Under the pieces are notes generated by a model. It was not told where the DNA came from. It did not search any database and saw nothing but the letters and a program-made list of their open reading frames with translations. Below, piece by piece: positions 26,801 to 38,800 of a stretch of DNA of 64,000 nucleotides. The stretch lies in assembly GCA_037783545.1 (NCBI GenBank), contig JBBELK010000004.1, positions 434,001-498,000 on the forward strand, given 5' to 3'. The DNA is from Henricia sp. BOLD:AAB3569. Its lineage: Eukaryota > Echinodermata > Asteroidea > Spinulosida > Echinasteridae. A program made the position numbers and the translations under genes. Every line of letters starts with the position of its first letter. Positions within the stretch are counted from its first letter, which is position 1.

Positions 26801-29800
26801 TAATACCAGGAAATAGTGTGCACGGGCCAAAGAAAATGTACTTTTGAAAAGTTTTGAAAAGGTTTAGATATATAGGCCTATTAGCCTTTTTGAAGTATGG
26901 CGGACACAATAGGAGGGCGCACTTTGAAGTGGGTATAAAATAAAATGCAATAATAACTGCATTTTTCACTTTGCACTTATTTATTTTATTTATAATTCTG
27001 TTTCTGTATTATAATCGCAACATGAAAATCATGTTTTTGGAAAGAAATACAATTGTTAAAATAATTCATACCCAAATAAAATTGCGCCCTCTTCTTTTGT
27101 TCCGCCATACTTCTAAAAGGCTAATGTGACCCGATCTGCAAAAAAGCGCAGGCCAGATCGAGTTTTTGCGACAAAAACACAATGGAAATTCCTGGCGGTG
27201 CCCAGATACCGCCTGGAATGTCCATTGTGTTTTTGTATTTTAATGGCGTCGGTCTGCTGCAGATTTCTTCTTGGTCGCGAAAACTCAACCTACCCTGCCG
27301 GGACTTTCAGCAGAGTGGGGGCCACATATGTTGTTTTTGAAGTTTAATTTGGTAATTTCAAAAATGTTAACAAACAAAATAAACCAAGGACATCACGACG
27401 CCACATTGTGTTTGTAAGTGCGCTTTTATAAACGAACCTTACAGGGGAAAGATCTCCGAGCTTTAATTAGTAGGAAATTGCACATTGGTTTCTTTCCCCG
27501 TGGGAAAGTTACCACATGTGACAGTCCATCGTAGTGTTGTCATGCGAGATATCTGGAAATATTTTGTTGTTCGTCATTTAATCTATTTGAAAGCCCTGTA
27601 CTGTAATCAGTGATGGATTGGTTAGACTGGCCATCTCATTCTGGCCAGGTGCATCGGTGACTGCCAGAATGGGCGGTGTGTGACATCACAGATAAGGACA
27701 AAACCCTATACTTCGCACATTCGGTGTTTTCTTCCTCAGAGATCAAAGGGTATACCGCACCTTGCATTGTTCCCCATTGTGTCTTAAACAGTAAATAAAA
27801 TGGAAATCTTTTCAGGTTGTCGGGGCTTTGGTATACGTGTGTGTGTTAATAAAAGGAAGAGTACATGGTCGGTATTAGCCTTTTGGAAGTATGGCGGACA
27901 CAATAGGAGGGCGCACTTTGCAGTGGGTATAAAATCGACTAAAAGTTTTTCACTTTACACTTATTAATTTTATTGATAATTATGTCTATGTATTATAATT
28001 ACAACATGTAAATCAAGTTTTTGGAAAGAAATACAATTAATAAAAAAAATGCATACCCAAATGAAATTGCGCCCTCTCCTTTTGTTCCGCCATACTTCTA
28101 AAAGGCTAATTGGGGGGAGTTCGTTATAAAACTTTGCACCTCCAACAATTTATTGCACTGCAATGATGCGTCACCATTGTGATAATTAAATCCGATATGT
28201 TTGCCCACGCTCCAGACATCTGTGTTGGCATAAGTGATATAAAACTACTCGTGCAAAGCGTGGGGAAACTCAAAAAGGCAAAAAAAGCTTCAAAATCGAC
28301 ATTATTAATTATACCAATATTAACACATCAATGTTGGCGCGTTATTAATATTCAATGATAATAATGATGTGCAATAGTTATTATATACTTGCATGTCTCT
28401 TTTTTACAGTTTCTCCCATTGTCTAAACCTTTCTTTCAATGGTAAATTTTCACAATGTGTCTGAGAACATAACTCTGAAACTGTATCCGTTTCAGTTTCG
28501 TGTTGCAGTAAATGCGCCACCAGTCTGCAGTCCGTTTTGGTTCCTCCTATCAGGGTGTTAAGCCCGGCGCAAACGGGAGACAACAAAAAGCGAAATACGA
28601 AACAAAAACGTTTTTCTCGTGACTTTGACATTCGTCTGCGTTACCCCAAAACAGGAAACTCCGTTTCGCGAAACAAACGGTGCTTGTTCCACCATGGAGT
28701 TTTCTTCCTCCATGGTTTCACGAAACATGTTTTTATTGAAACAGACGTTTCGGTCTACCGTTTGCGGTACTTGTTTCGATACTGGATAAACGAGGACTTA
28801 GCGGTGACCAATCATCGATCGTATTCCGGATCACGTGGTATTAAGATATCAAGTTACTGTACTGCTTTATTGTCTCCGCTGGCGGCGCTGTATCTGTTTC
28901 GGTGGCATTTTTGTTTCGTCGTGTGGCATTTCTGTTTTCCGTTTGCGGGATGGATACACTGAAACGGGGTGTTAACAAATTTGTTTCGTGTTTCGTGTTT
29001 TTTGCCTCCCGTTTGCGCCGCGCTTTAGAGCGTGAGACCAGCAGGCTTTCTGCTTGTTCTCACCCATGGTGGATCACATGCACGTTTTAAAAATCCAACT
29101 GTTACAAAGTATCCTCAGTTATTGAAAAAGATAATGATATAACCACAGCGAGAATTAGACTCGGGTCCTTCTGCTTGATAGTCCTATGCTTTACAACTAG
29201 ACCACCAATCAACTTGCCAAAGCCTCTCATTTTTGTTCCCTTATTCCCTAATTTTAAACAACTCCTTGAGAGTATGAATCTCCATTTACAATGCACCAAT
29301 CAGAAGGCACAGAATCCTCTGCCTAGCCTATGCTATGTCGTTTGAAAATATAATTGTTGTGACCAGGACGGGATTCGAACCAGGGCCACAAAGGTGGAGG
29401 GCGAGGAAAGAAACGGGTGGGGAAACTTCACAGGCCGCATTACCTCCATGTTTTAAAGCGGTAATCAGCGGTCAAAATTTAGTTTCAATGTGATGAATTG
29501 CTTGCTTACCGTTGAAAATCAACACCACATACTGTTGAGATCCATCTCAAATATAATCTTGGAGATTTATCAAAGGAAAACGTAAGATCCAGTGCTTAAA
29601 TTACATGGGAAAAGCCATACTAGCGTTCTCTCTTGCTCTGTTATTACCTGTTCCGATTTATACGTATTATACACAGTGTTGACATTGGTGTTGGCGTATA
29701 GGGATAATAGGCCTATTGGTAATGAAAAATTAATGAACTGTCACTCCCACTTCAAAAAGGCTATTTTGGTACGGGTAGACCTACAGATGTGTGCATTTGC

Positions 29801-32800
29801 CACAGTAATGCTTGGTGGATAACATGGCTATAAAAGGTTCCGTTTTCACAGGGGACAAACAACTCATAAAACCAGCCGTACAAAATGCAAACCGGACGAA
29901 CAGCTAGACAGCTTTCGTCTCCCGTTGCTATCTTCCCAGGGACACATGCATTGAGCGAACGAACCTGTACATAATCCCCGACACCTTTTAAGCACGCGGA
30001 CATCGCAAGATTGGTGCAAATCATTTGGGCTTTCCGAGTCCTTTTAAAACCCGTGTTATCGCGCATTATGACAAATATAATGGCAAACTTGTTCATCATA
30101 TGCTATATTGCCACGGGCTGTCGAACTCGCGGGAACGGAACAGCTAAGTGCATCGGACTCGTCGCTTGTACTTTCATAGGCACTGATTAAAATATATCAT
30201 AATTGATTCGATTGCTGTTGGTACTGAACAATTGCAACCATATATAGATTTAGTGTAGCCATCTTTAAAAAGCCTTTTTTGGCATTATAGATATGAACAA
30301 TCCTTTTCAAGTTTGACAAAAGTGTCTTATTATTTTCTTATTTTTTTTCATTAGTTCATACTTTAATAAAATGCTATAGAAGTTTCTTTTTCAACCGAGT
30401 TTCAGTCCAGTTTTAGACAAACAAAAATTAAGGTAATATTGAGCATGATCAACAAATATTATTTGATTAGGTTTTTACTGCATGCGCAGTTACCAATGCT
30501 GTCTCATTGCACGGATTTGGGGCGGTCCGGCTGGCGTAGTGGATCTTTCCCCGACTTTTACTTCTGGCGTACCAGGTTCGATTCCGAGGCCTGGATTAGG
30601 TGTTCAGTCCCTACTTGACCGCGTGGGATTTTTCCCAGGAGATTTCCCTGGGGTTTTGCTCCCGCTCCTAAAACTGCATGTCTTTCTTCGTCGTCATCTT
30701 GAGTTGTTGTTGTTGTTGTTAATTTATGGCATCCTCGGCAACTATAAGGCCCTTTATGCCATCAACTAGGCCTATACGGTTTTAGCTTTAACTATACTTT
30801 ATTATCAACTTGTGAAGACGAAGAAGGAGTTGCAGTTTTAGAAGTGGGAGGCCGAAAGTCCCCAGAGAAATTTCTTTATATGAAGCTAATAGCATGACAT
30901 AAAGGGCGTGTAGTTGTCAACAAGGAAATTCTTATGCCGAAACATAAACCTAATCAATCGATTGAAAGTGTTATTTACATGCTGCCTACGAGCATTTTAT
31001 AAATCATCCCCAATGTTGCCGAAGACAAACTGAAGACAAAATACCTGCAAGCATGCTGTCCTTCATTCTGGGTGTAAAGCCGGCTTCCGATGTTGGTCAC
31101 ACACAACCTCCGCTTTTCCATCGTCGTGGTTGGGCCAAGTTCCGTATCCAATTACGTACAACATAATCTCCAGATAAAATTGACACGCCCCTTGGCTTGC
31201 ATCCGAGCTGAAGGAGGGGACATCGGGCATGACACAACGGGGGAGAAAAACCGGGCATGATTGATGACGGGACTGCATCGTCCTGAAATAATTATGGATG
31301 CTGTTCATTCACCGAGTAGCGCTTTTTGATGGCTAGAAAAAGGCTGTCTTTTGGTATTTTATAAAAAAGAGATACATTCTTTTTTTTAAATTAATAAAGC
31401 AAGCACACGTGGGATGAGAGAAAAATCGTATGGGCCCCATCGCGTCGGAGAGACTGTTTTTTTTTGCGATTCCGTTGCGAAATGATTCGAACCGGCCATT
31501 CAACACCGGCTAGCTCGGTGGTCGAGTGGTTAGGACGTCTGCCTTGTTTGCACGCTATGACGTTTTTCATAGTGTCTCGGGAAAGCACTGAGTATACAGT
31601 GTTAATAATTACGTCGGGTAGGGGCAAAACAAACCTTAATTAACATTCAGTTTCCCCATACGCAAACTAAATCAATTTATAAGTTTGTATTGTGAAGAGG
31701 CGCCATAACGAATAGTATACAGTCGGACCTCGATGATAAGAGCACTGTTAATACACCATTCTCCTGATAACAAGGAAACTTTAGGTCCCAATCCTTTGTT
31801 TTACGTTGTTTTCATCCATAAAAATACAATGTTCGTGTTATAACATGGTAATCTGTTCTCTGTATTCAGATCTCCTACGGGTCCCACGAGCCGACACTTG
31901 GCAACCGTCAGCGGTATCCGTTCCTCTACAGAACCATCATGTCTACTACAGGCTACAACGACCCACGGTTGCTCATGATCAAGCAGTGGGGATGGAAGCG
32001 AGTCGCCACGCTAGGTACCAGCGGGTCTACTATGGTAAGATATCCTAACAGAAATACAGCTTTAAGGGCCCATATTTTATTCATTTTTATTGACCTCAAT
32101 TCGTGGCCCGAAGGCTAAATTCTAAGAGACAATTACAAATTTAAAACCACAATTTTCACAAAACAAAAAGTATCAAACGTAAAGACACAATTAAACACAA
32201 TGATAGTCAAAATCAAACACAACTAGAATTTAAATTATTAATAAAATAGGGGATTGGGCTTAGACTAAACCGTATTTGGTTTTACTAGGAAACTGGGTTA
32301 ACTTTTCGCTATAGACCGTATCGAATAGCCGCCATTTCGTGGGGCACCTTTTGTTACTTAAACCGTTCAACAAAGGAAGCAATATGTGCAACCATGCATG
32401 TCCTCAAAGAACAAAGAAACTGCGGCTATTCGATATAGTCTATTCCGCAGATTCCACCCATGACATTCCCCTCTCGCGGGGAGGGGACGGTGGGGGTGGG
32501 GAAGGGAAGCAGGGGAGCTCATCTAGGGTTTTTGGCAAGACCTTTAGCAAATTTCAGACAATGTTCTTGTCTTCTTTTTTCAAGCGTGTCCAAAACATAG
32601 TGATCAAGCGAAGCTTTAAGCGCAGCATATATGTCAATGGAATGATGAAATATTTTGCATTTTCCTGAAATAAGGTCATAACAGATTTAAAGTAATTCAA
32701 AATATTTGCGGCAGTACCATGTGAAATATCTCTTTTGAAAAGAACCGGTGAGTGTGTCGTTTCGAACAGTGTATACTCTGGGTGTTCAGGAGAAGTGCCG

Positions 32801-35800
32801 GACTCGTGATTATACAGTACTGGATGGGAGGATTGGTGGAACAATATGTGTACTGAAGTGGAATGGCTTGAGCTTGGATGCTGGGGGCTTGGATGCTGGG
32901 GGCTTGGTTAGGCCATAGAATCACAATCCTGTAGTGGGCTGTATGTTGGTGTGCTCACCGATGCATGCCATTGTTGCAGTGGGGAGAGGACCTAGGGTAT
33001 GGAGGACCCATCGGTCTGGTTGGTAAACAGGGAGTGCCAGATGTTGGTGATGTTGAAGCCAATGTCATGGGGGTACAGTGTTGTGCTTCCCTGATGCCTT
33101 TATCACAAGTACAAAAAAACGTTTCTTAGAAATTCGTAACGTCCATCCACCAATCGGCAGTTTTAGTGAGATTTGGTAAAGTTTACATTTTGGAGCAGAG
33201 GGAGATTTGAAGTCGGAATGAGAAAAAAATCAAGTTTTACTTTAGTTTCTCTAAAGAAATATTCTCTTCCAATTTTAATAATGACATATCCATGTATGAA
33301 TATTAATATTTATTTATCCGCCAGGCCATGGAGGATATGTACATCAAGCTCATCAATAACAGCATTGAAATTCTCGCCAAGGAAAATTATGACGACGACT
33401 TGATACAACCTTTTAAATTCTTCAAAGTAAGTTTGATTTGATTCTTTTCAATAATTTTGTGGTTATTATAGTTGTGGTGATAATAATTATGCCTGAATAT
33501 CCCCAGTGAAATCTTTCTCCGGTGATGATTTGTATTTTAGCGCGACATTTTGTTTTTCCTGCAGGAGAAAGACGTTAGGATTATCGTTGGGAATTTTTAC
33601 GAATACCGAGCGAAGAAAGTGTTTTGTGAGGTGAGCACTTAGACTCTTGGAGGTTTTTAGCAAACGGGCATTTAATTATTTTTAGTTCCAAAATGTGTTA
33701 TCACATACATACCAGGCGAACACATGTACATAAATGGGAAACGCAGTTGACACGAACGTTTACACTATCAGACATTGTCAGATTTTTGTCTGACAGACAA
33801 TTGTTTGTTGAAGACTTCGTCCACACTATCAGACAAGTCTCATGGTGTTTGATGATTTTGTTCAATCATGTGGCCACGCAAAGGTCACATGTCATCAAAC
33901 TGTCCATTGATTGGCAGCTGACTTTCCAGACTTCAGACTTTTGTCTGTTTAATCTTTTGACAGACAAGTTTGATCATGTCTGATAGTGTCTGGTGGTGGC
34001 TGACACGCAGTCCACGCTGTCAGATTTTTGTCTGATAGACAATTATTTGCAGATAACACCAAACCAAATGCACTGTAGCTGACATTTTGCGCATCGCCTT
34101 CGATTAGCACCTGCGGGTTTCCCGGCTGAAATGCATGATAATCATCTGGGCATCAACCTCGTCCTCATGGTCTACTGCATAGTCCCGATTAGCCAATAAA
34201 AGCAATATTGCATTTTCGGAAACAGCAATTTTAAGTCCTAATTAGATTCTCATTGCCACTAATTCATAAAAATATCCTGCATTACAAGTCAGCATCTTTC
34301 CAATTACGCACAACGAACGCCATAATAAACGCTCCACACACATCAAAATATAATATCCAAGCCGAGGCTGAGTGGTTTGAGTCACTGACTCGCAACACTC
34401 GGGTGAAAACCTGGGGTTGCGGGTTCAATACCCGGCCGTGGTTTATCTGCACTTGAGCAAGGCACTTAAACACACATGTTCCATCCTTCGGGATGTAAAG
34501 CCGTTGGTCCAGTGTGTTGTGTAACGCACTTAAAATACCACAGAGCAATATTTCATGAAGAGTTAGGAGCTTCCATTGGGGGTGGGGTGGGGGGGGGGGG
34601 GGGCGCGTGCGCGTGTGCGTGTCTATGACGGTCGGCTGCCAATGGCACCAGTGTTTCGGTGGAACATACTTCATGCAATTCAGCCTACGGGCTAAGAATT
34701 GAGGTCCCTTAAACCCATTAAATAAAAAAATTAAGATATGCAAACGGTCCCATTCCAGAGTGTGAGAACTTTAAAAACGATATCTAGAAGCCTGGGAACG
34801 AGATTGACTAATAATCGTTTTGTGCCAAAAAAAGCTTTTTTAATTTATAACCCCACCCCCCTCTCCCTTCTTTTTACCAGGCTTACCGAGCCGGGTTGTA
34901 CGGCCCCAAGTATGTTTGGATGATTTTTGGCCACTACGATCCCAACTGGTGGCTTGACGGCGACCTTGCGCTTTACGGCTGCACGGCGGATGAGATGAGC
35001 GCCGCCGTAGAGGGCGCCATCTCAGTGGGTTTTCAGACGCTCAGCACTCAAGACGTGGAAACGATTGGCAAGATAGTAAGCTTCGTCTTTGAACCTTGTT
35101 AATCAGGAAGCCATATTAGGTTATGTTCCCTGCTCAGTGTTTGTTTTGTAAGCCGAACCTGCTGATTGGAATGGTACCAGACTACTTTGGAACGCATGCG
35201 CCTATGGATATCACTTGAGGAGATAGTAATCAACTTTTGTGGATTAGGTCTTTTTGTTAAAGTGCGTATACAGGATTTCAATACCAAACAAAACTTAATC
35301 AACTATTTTACCGGAAAACGTTTACCGTATAATTCAGTGTATAAATTGCACCACCCAGCTGCAAAGTCTGCTGCAGTTAGGAAGACCACCAGTTGGCTTC
35401 ATAGTTCAATTGGTAGGCCCACTGTTCGAATCCCGGTGGAGCCAAATTTACATTTTGTCAAAATTTTGTCTCGAATTAGTTCACCCCAGTGGTCCCGGAG
35501 TCATTATCCCTGAAATGCAATCACCTATTCATATATTTAATAATTTGGGCAAGCCGGGCAGGGGATTGGGTTATATCTTAAGTGATCTATGGGAGGGGTT
35601 ATTTATTTAATTTACTTAATCTATTTAATTTTATTTAATTTTATTGTTAATCTTCGGACAATACAGGTAAACAAACCAAAACAATTAATGCCCCGGTCAA
35701 GACAAAAGTTTATATTAAAAAAACTGTCATCAAAGAATGCGTCTGACCAAGGTTGTTATCTCACTAAAGGGTTTTTCATTCTGTAGGTTTGTTAAGCTCA

Positions 35801-38800
35801 CGCGATGGCCAATCCTAACTGATGGACATTTGTCCACATTTGTATCGAATGGAATATTATTGTTGTACCTTTATTGTGTTAGACTCCGTCCGAGTATCGT
35901 AACATCATGTTGAACCTGACTCGTCGAGACTATGCCGTGGAAATCAAGCCCCCACCGTATGCCTACGACGCTGTTTGGGCAGCTGCCCTGGCGCTCAACG
36001 CTTCCATCCAACGAATCGCACCCAAGACCTTAGACGAATTTGTCTTCAATGATACGGACATGAATGGGGCGTTCTGCAGAAGTTTAGACCGGGTCAATTT
36101 CATGGGTGTCTCGGTAAGTGATCATCATTGTCTTACTGAAATCCATTTTGTTGTTGCATCATGTACTTGAAAGCTATACGTCTCTAATAAACTGTCTTTG
36201 TTTTTAGATTAATGGGTCGTATTTATAAAAACTAGCATTTGCTTTACTACCAATTTGTAAGCATTTACTCGTGCTTGTATGAATAAAAACTGAGCAAATG
36301 CTTTCACTGGAAAGCATTTGCTACACACTGAAAGTATTTACTTTTTACTTGCTAAACCGTTAGCATTTGCTTCGTTTTGTATGAATAAAAGGAAGTAAGT
36401 GCTACCAATTTCAACTGTGCACAAGGCAACCACAAGTATTGAGCATTTACTTCAATTTTTAGATGCTGAACAGTAAAGGAAACTTTTATTCATATAAATC
36501 GAAGCCTTTGCTTATTCTAAAATGCTTATAATTCATAGTAAATGGTTTACCTGTTAACTTGAGCATTTGCTAGTTTTTATAAATACGACCCAATGTCCCA
36601 TCATGATCGCAGAGCCGTTATATTAATCATAAGTTTAAAAAAAAGTCATTTGATAAGGAAGCACAATGCGGGCCCCCTCATGGCAAAGTGGTGTATCTTG
36701 AATAGAGAACAATAGAAGATACACCACTTTGCCATGAGTGGGCCGAATGAAAATCAGACCTATATATGTATATAAATCTTTTTTCAGCTGTCGGGTATTC
36801 CAATAATTTTGCATAACATTGTTTTTTATGGATTCACACTAAGTCTTTTCGCACGTAATTTCGGCGCGCGTCGCTTTGAGAAAAAGCGGGGTGGAGGGAA
36901 TTTGGACTAAAATGATTCACTAACAATCTCAAAATCAACTGGGCGAAAGGTGATTTTCTGATTCTGTGATTTTTACTGCATCTTTTTTACGCGCGAAAAA
37001 GCTTAGTGTGAATCCACCCTTAATTTCAATTGACTATATGCATCTTTTAATTGTTTGTTTACATATTGGTTTTCTCCGACCAATGCATGTTTCCTGTGGT
37101 GCATTTTCTTTATTTGCCAATTTCGGTCAAAGGAGGAAGAATTTGTGTTTACATCAACACAATTGCCTTTAAAAAGTAAAGGTTGATACATTTTTATGTT
37201 GATACATTTTTTGCGCAATATCGGATCATGGTGCTTAATTTCACATCACAAAACCAAGTTGACAGGGATTACTTTACAAAACATTTTTTTTTTTTTCGTC
37301 GTAAAAACACGACTATTTTTTCTCTAAAAATACGAAACTGTTGATAAAATTTCCTGTTTCAAATGTCAAAGAGCATTGCCACAAATGTCGCTCCTCGTAT
37401 TTCAAATTGTAAAAAAAAGTCAATTACGCATATAAATGAAATATAAATTAAACAAGAAAGTAAATTGGATGAGGCAAAGTATACGGTATCTCTTGCAAAA
37501 TGAGACAGCCGACAACAGGTTTGTTTTCACGCATGTGGGCAACAAATGGATAATGTTTCATGACAAAAAGAAAAAAAGGAAAGCTCGTGTCCAGCGAGGC
37601 TTAGGCTCCCTTGGTAATAACATTTGATCGATGAATAATGATAGGTGTTTTATTTATGCACCTTTGGCCCCGAGGGGGCGGTGTTGCTGGCATTCTAATT
37701 GACGCCATGTCCTTCTCCGTTCTACAGGGTCTGGTTTCGTTCGACTCCAACGGGGACAGGCGAGGCGAATTTCGAATTAGACGAATCATAAGTAAGTGCC
37801 GACTTGCTCTAGTTTTGCTCAGTTGTCGGGTTTATTTATCGCTTGAATTCGAAAATAGGCAGAGTGTATAGTCTGAGTATATTACTGTATTTTAATTTAG
37901 ACCGAACGGCAAATATTTCGGTTTTTAAAAGGGGTTTATTAACTAAAGTGCGTTTTCAAAAGGGCTGATGTTTGCATTGAATTTTTCGAGCGTTGTCTCT
38001 TTTGCGCTTCGTCTCTCTCAGTCGTTCGCCATTTTTGATCAATGTATATCAATAAATTGTAAAATTCCGAATGTGACGAAACACCATTCTGACGTGACAT
38101 GTTGGCTTGGTTGAGAGTATTGAAGAGAGAACGCCACCCTTTGTGTACGTGTTGCCAAGATTATGGGTATATGCACAAAAATGATTAAACTGTTTCCCTG
38201 CGCTTTAGCAATGAACGTTTCAGATACCAGCGAATGTTTAGACCCAATTACACTGCTAAATGACGTCACACTTTAGTAGTCTATTACCCGAGGAACTTTA
38301 TATATTTTGGTTCTTGGGTATACCTATCCTTTAATGCGTACCCTACACGGAAACAAACTTTGTTTCCCTAATCAAGCATATTTTAAGTAAAAAGCAAGAA
38401 AATAATAAAATGTTTAGCCGTTTTGTAAAAATAATATGGCATATAAGCTCGCCCCCTCTTCAGTAAGGTAGCACACAATCTATAATCACGTGTTTTTTGA
38501 CATTCGGCCAAAAGTCTGCGCCTCTAAGCCTACCCTTTTTGGTGTCTTCTGTATAATCGCTGCTTTCCAGTTGCTCAACGACGAAGTTTCGGCAGCGAAT
38601 CTGTCACATGTCACATGGACATAAACAAAAACTATATGCGATGGTAATTGGTCGCAAATAACTTCGACTGTAAAAGAGAAATCGCATGCGTACTTCGTAA
38701 GTATGAACTCGCTTGTTGGCTGCACGACATCTCCCCTGCGCACGAAGGATCCGTCGGAGTCATCAACACCATACATCCTAATGGCCTTATTCCCCCAAAT

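Noticed and set aside
28537..28962. 141-codon plus-strand frame
   Set aside because: It runs through the MITE at 28560-29026 and consists of its GTTTC/GAAAC-rich sequence.
34282..34743. 153-codon minus-strand frame
   Set aside because: It is antisense through the SINE B copy and its G tract; no coding evidence.
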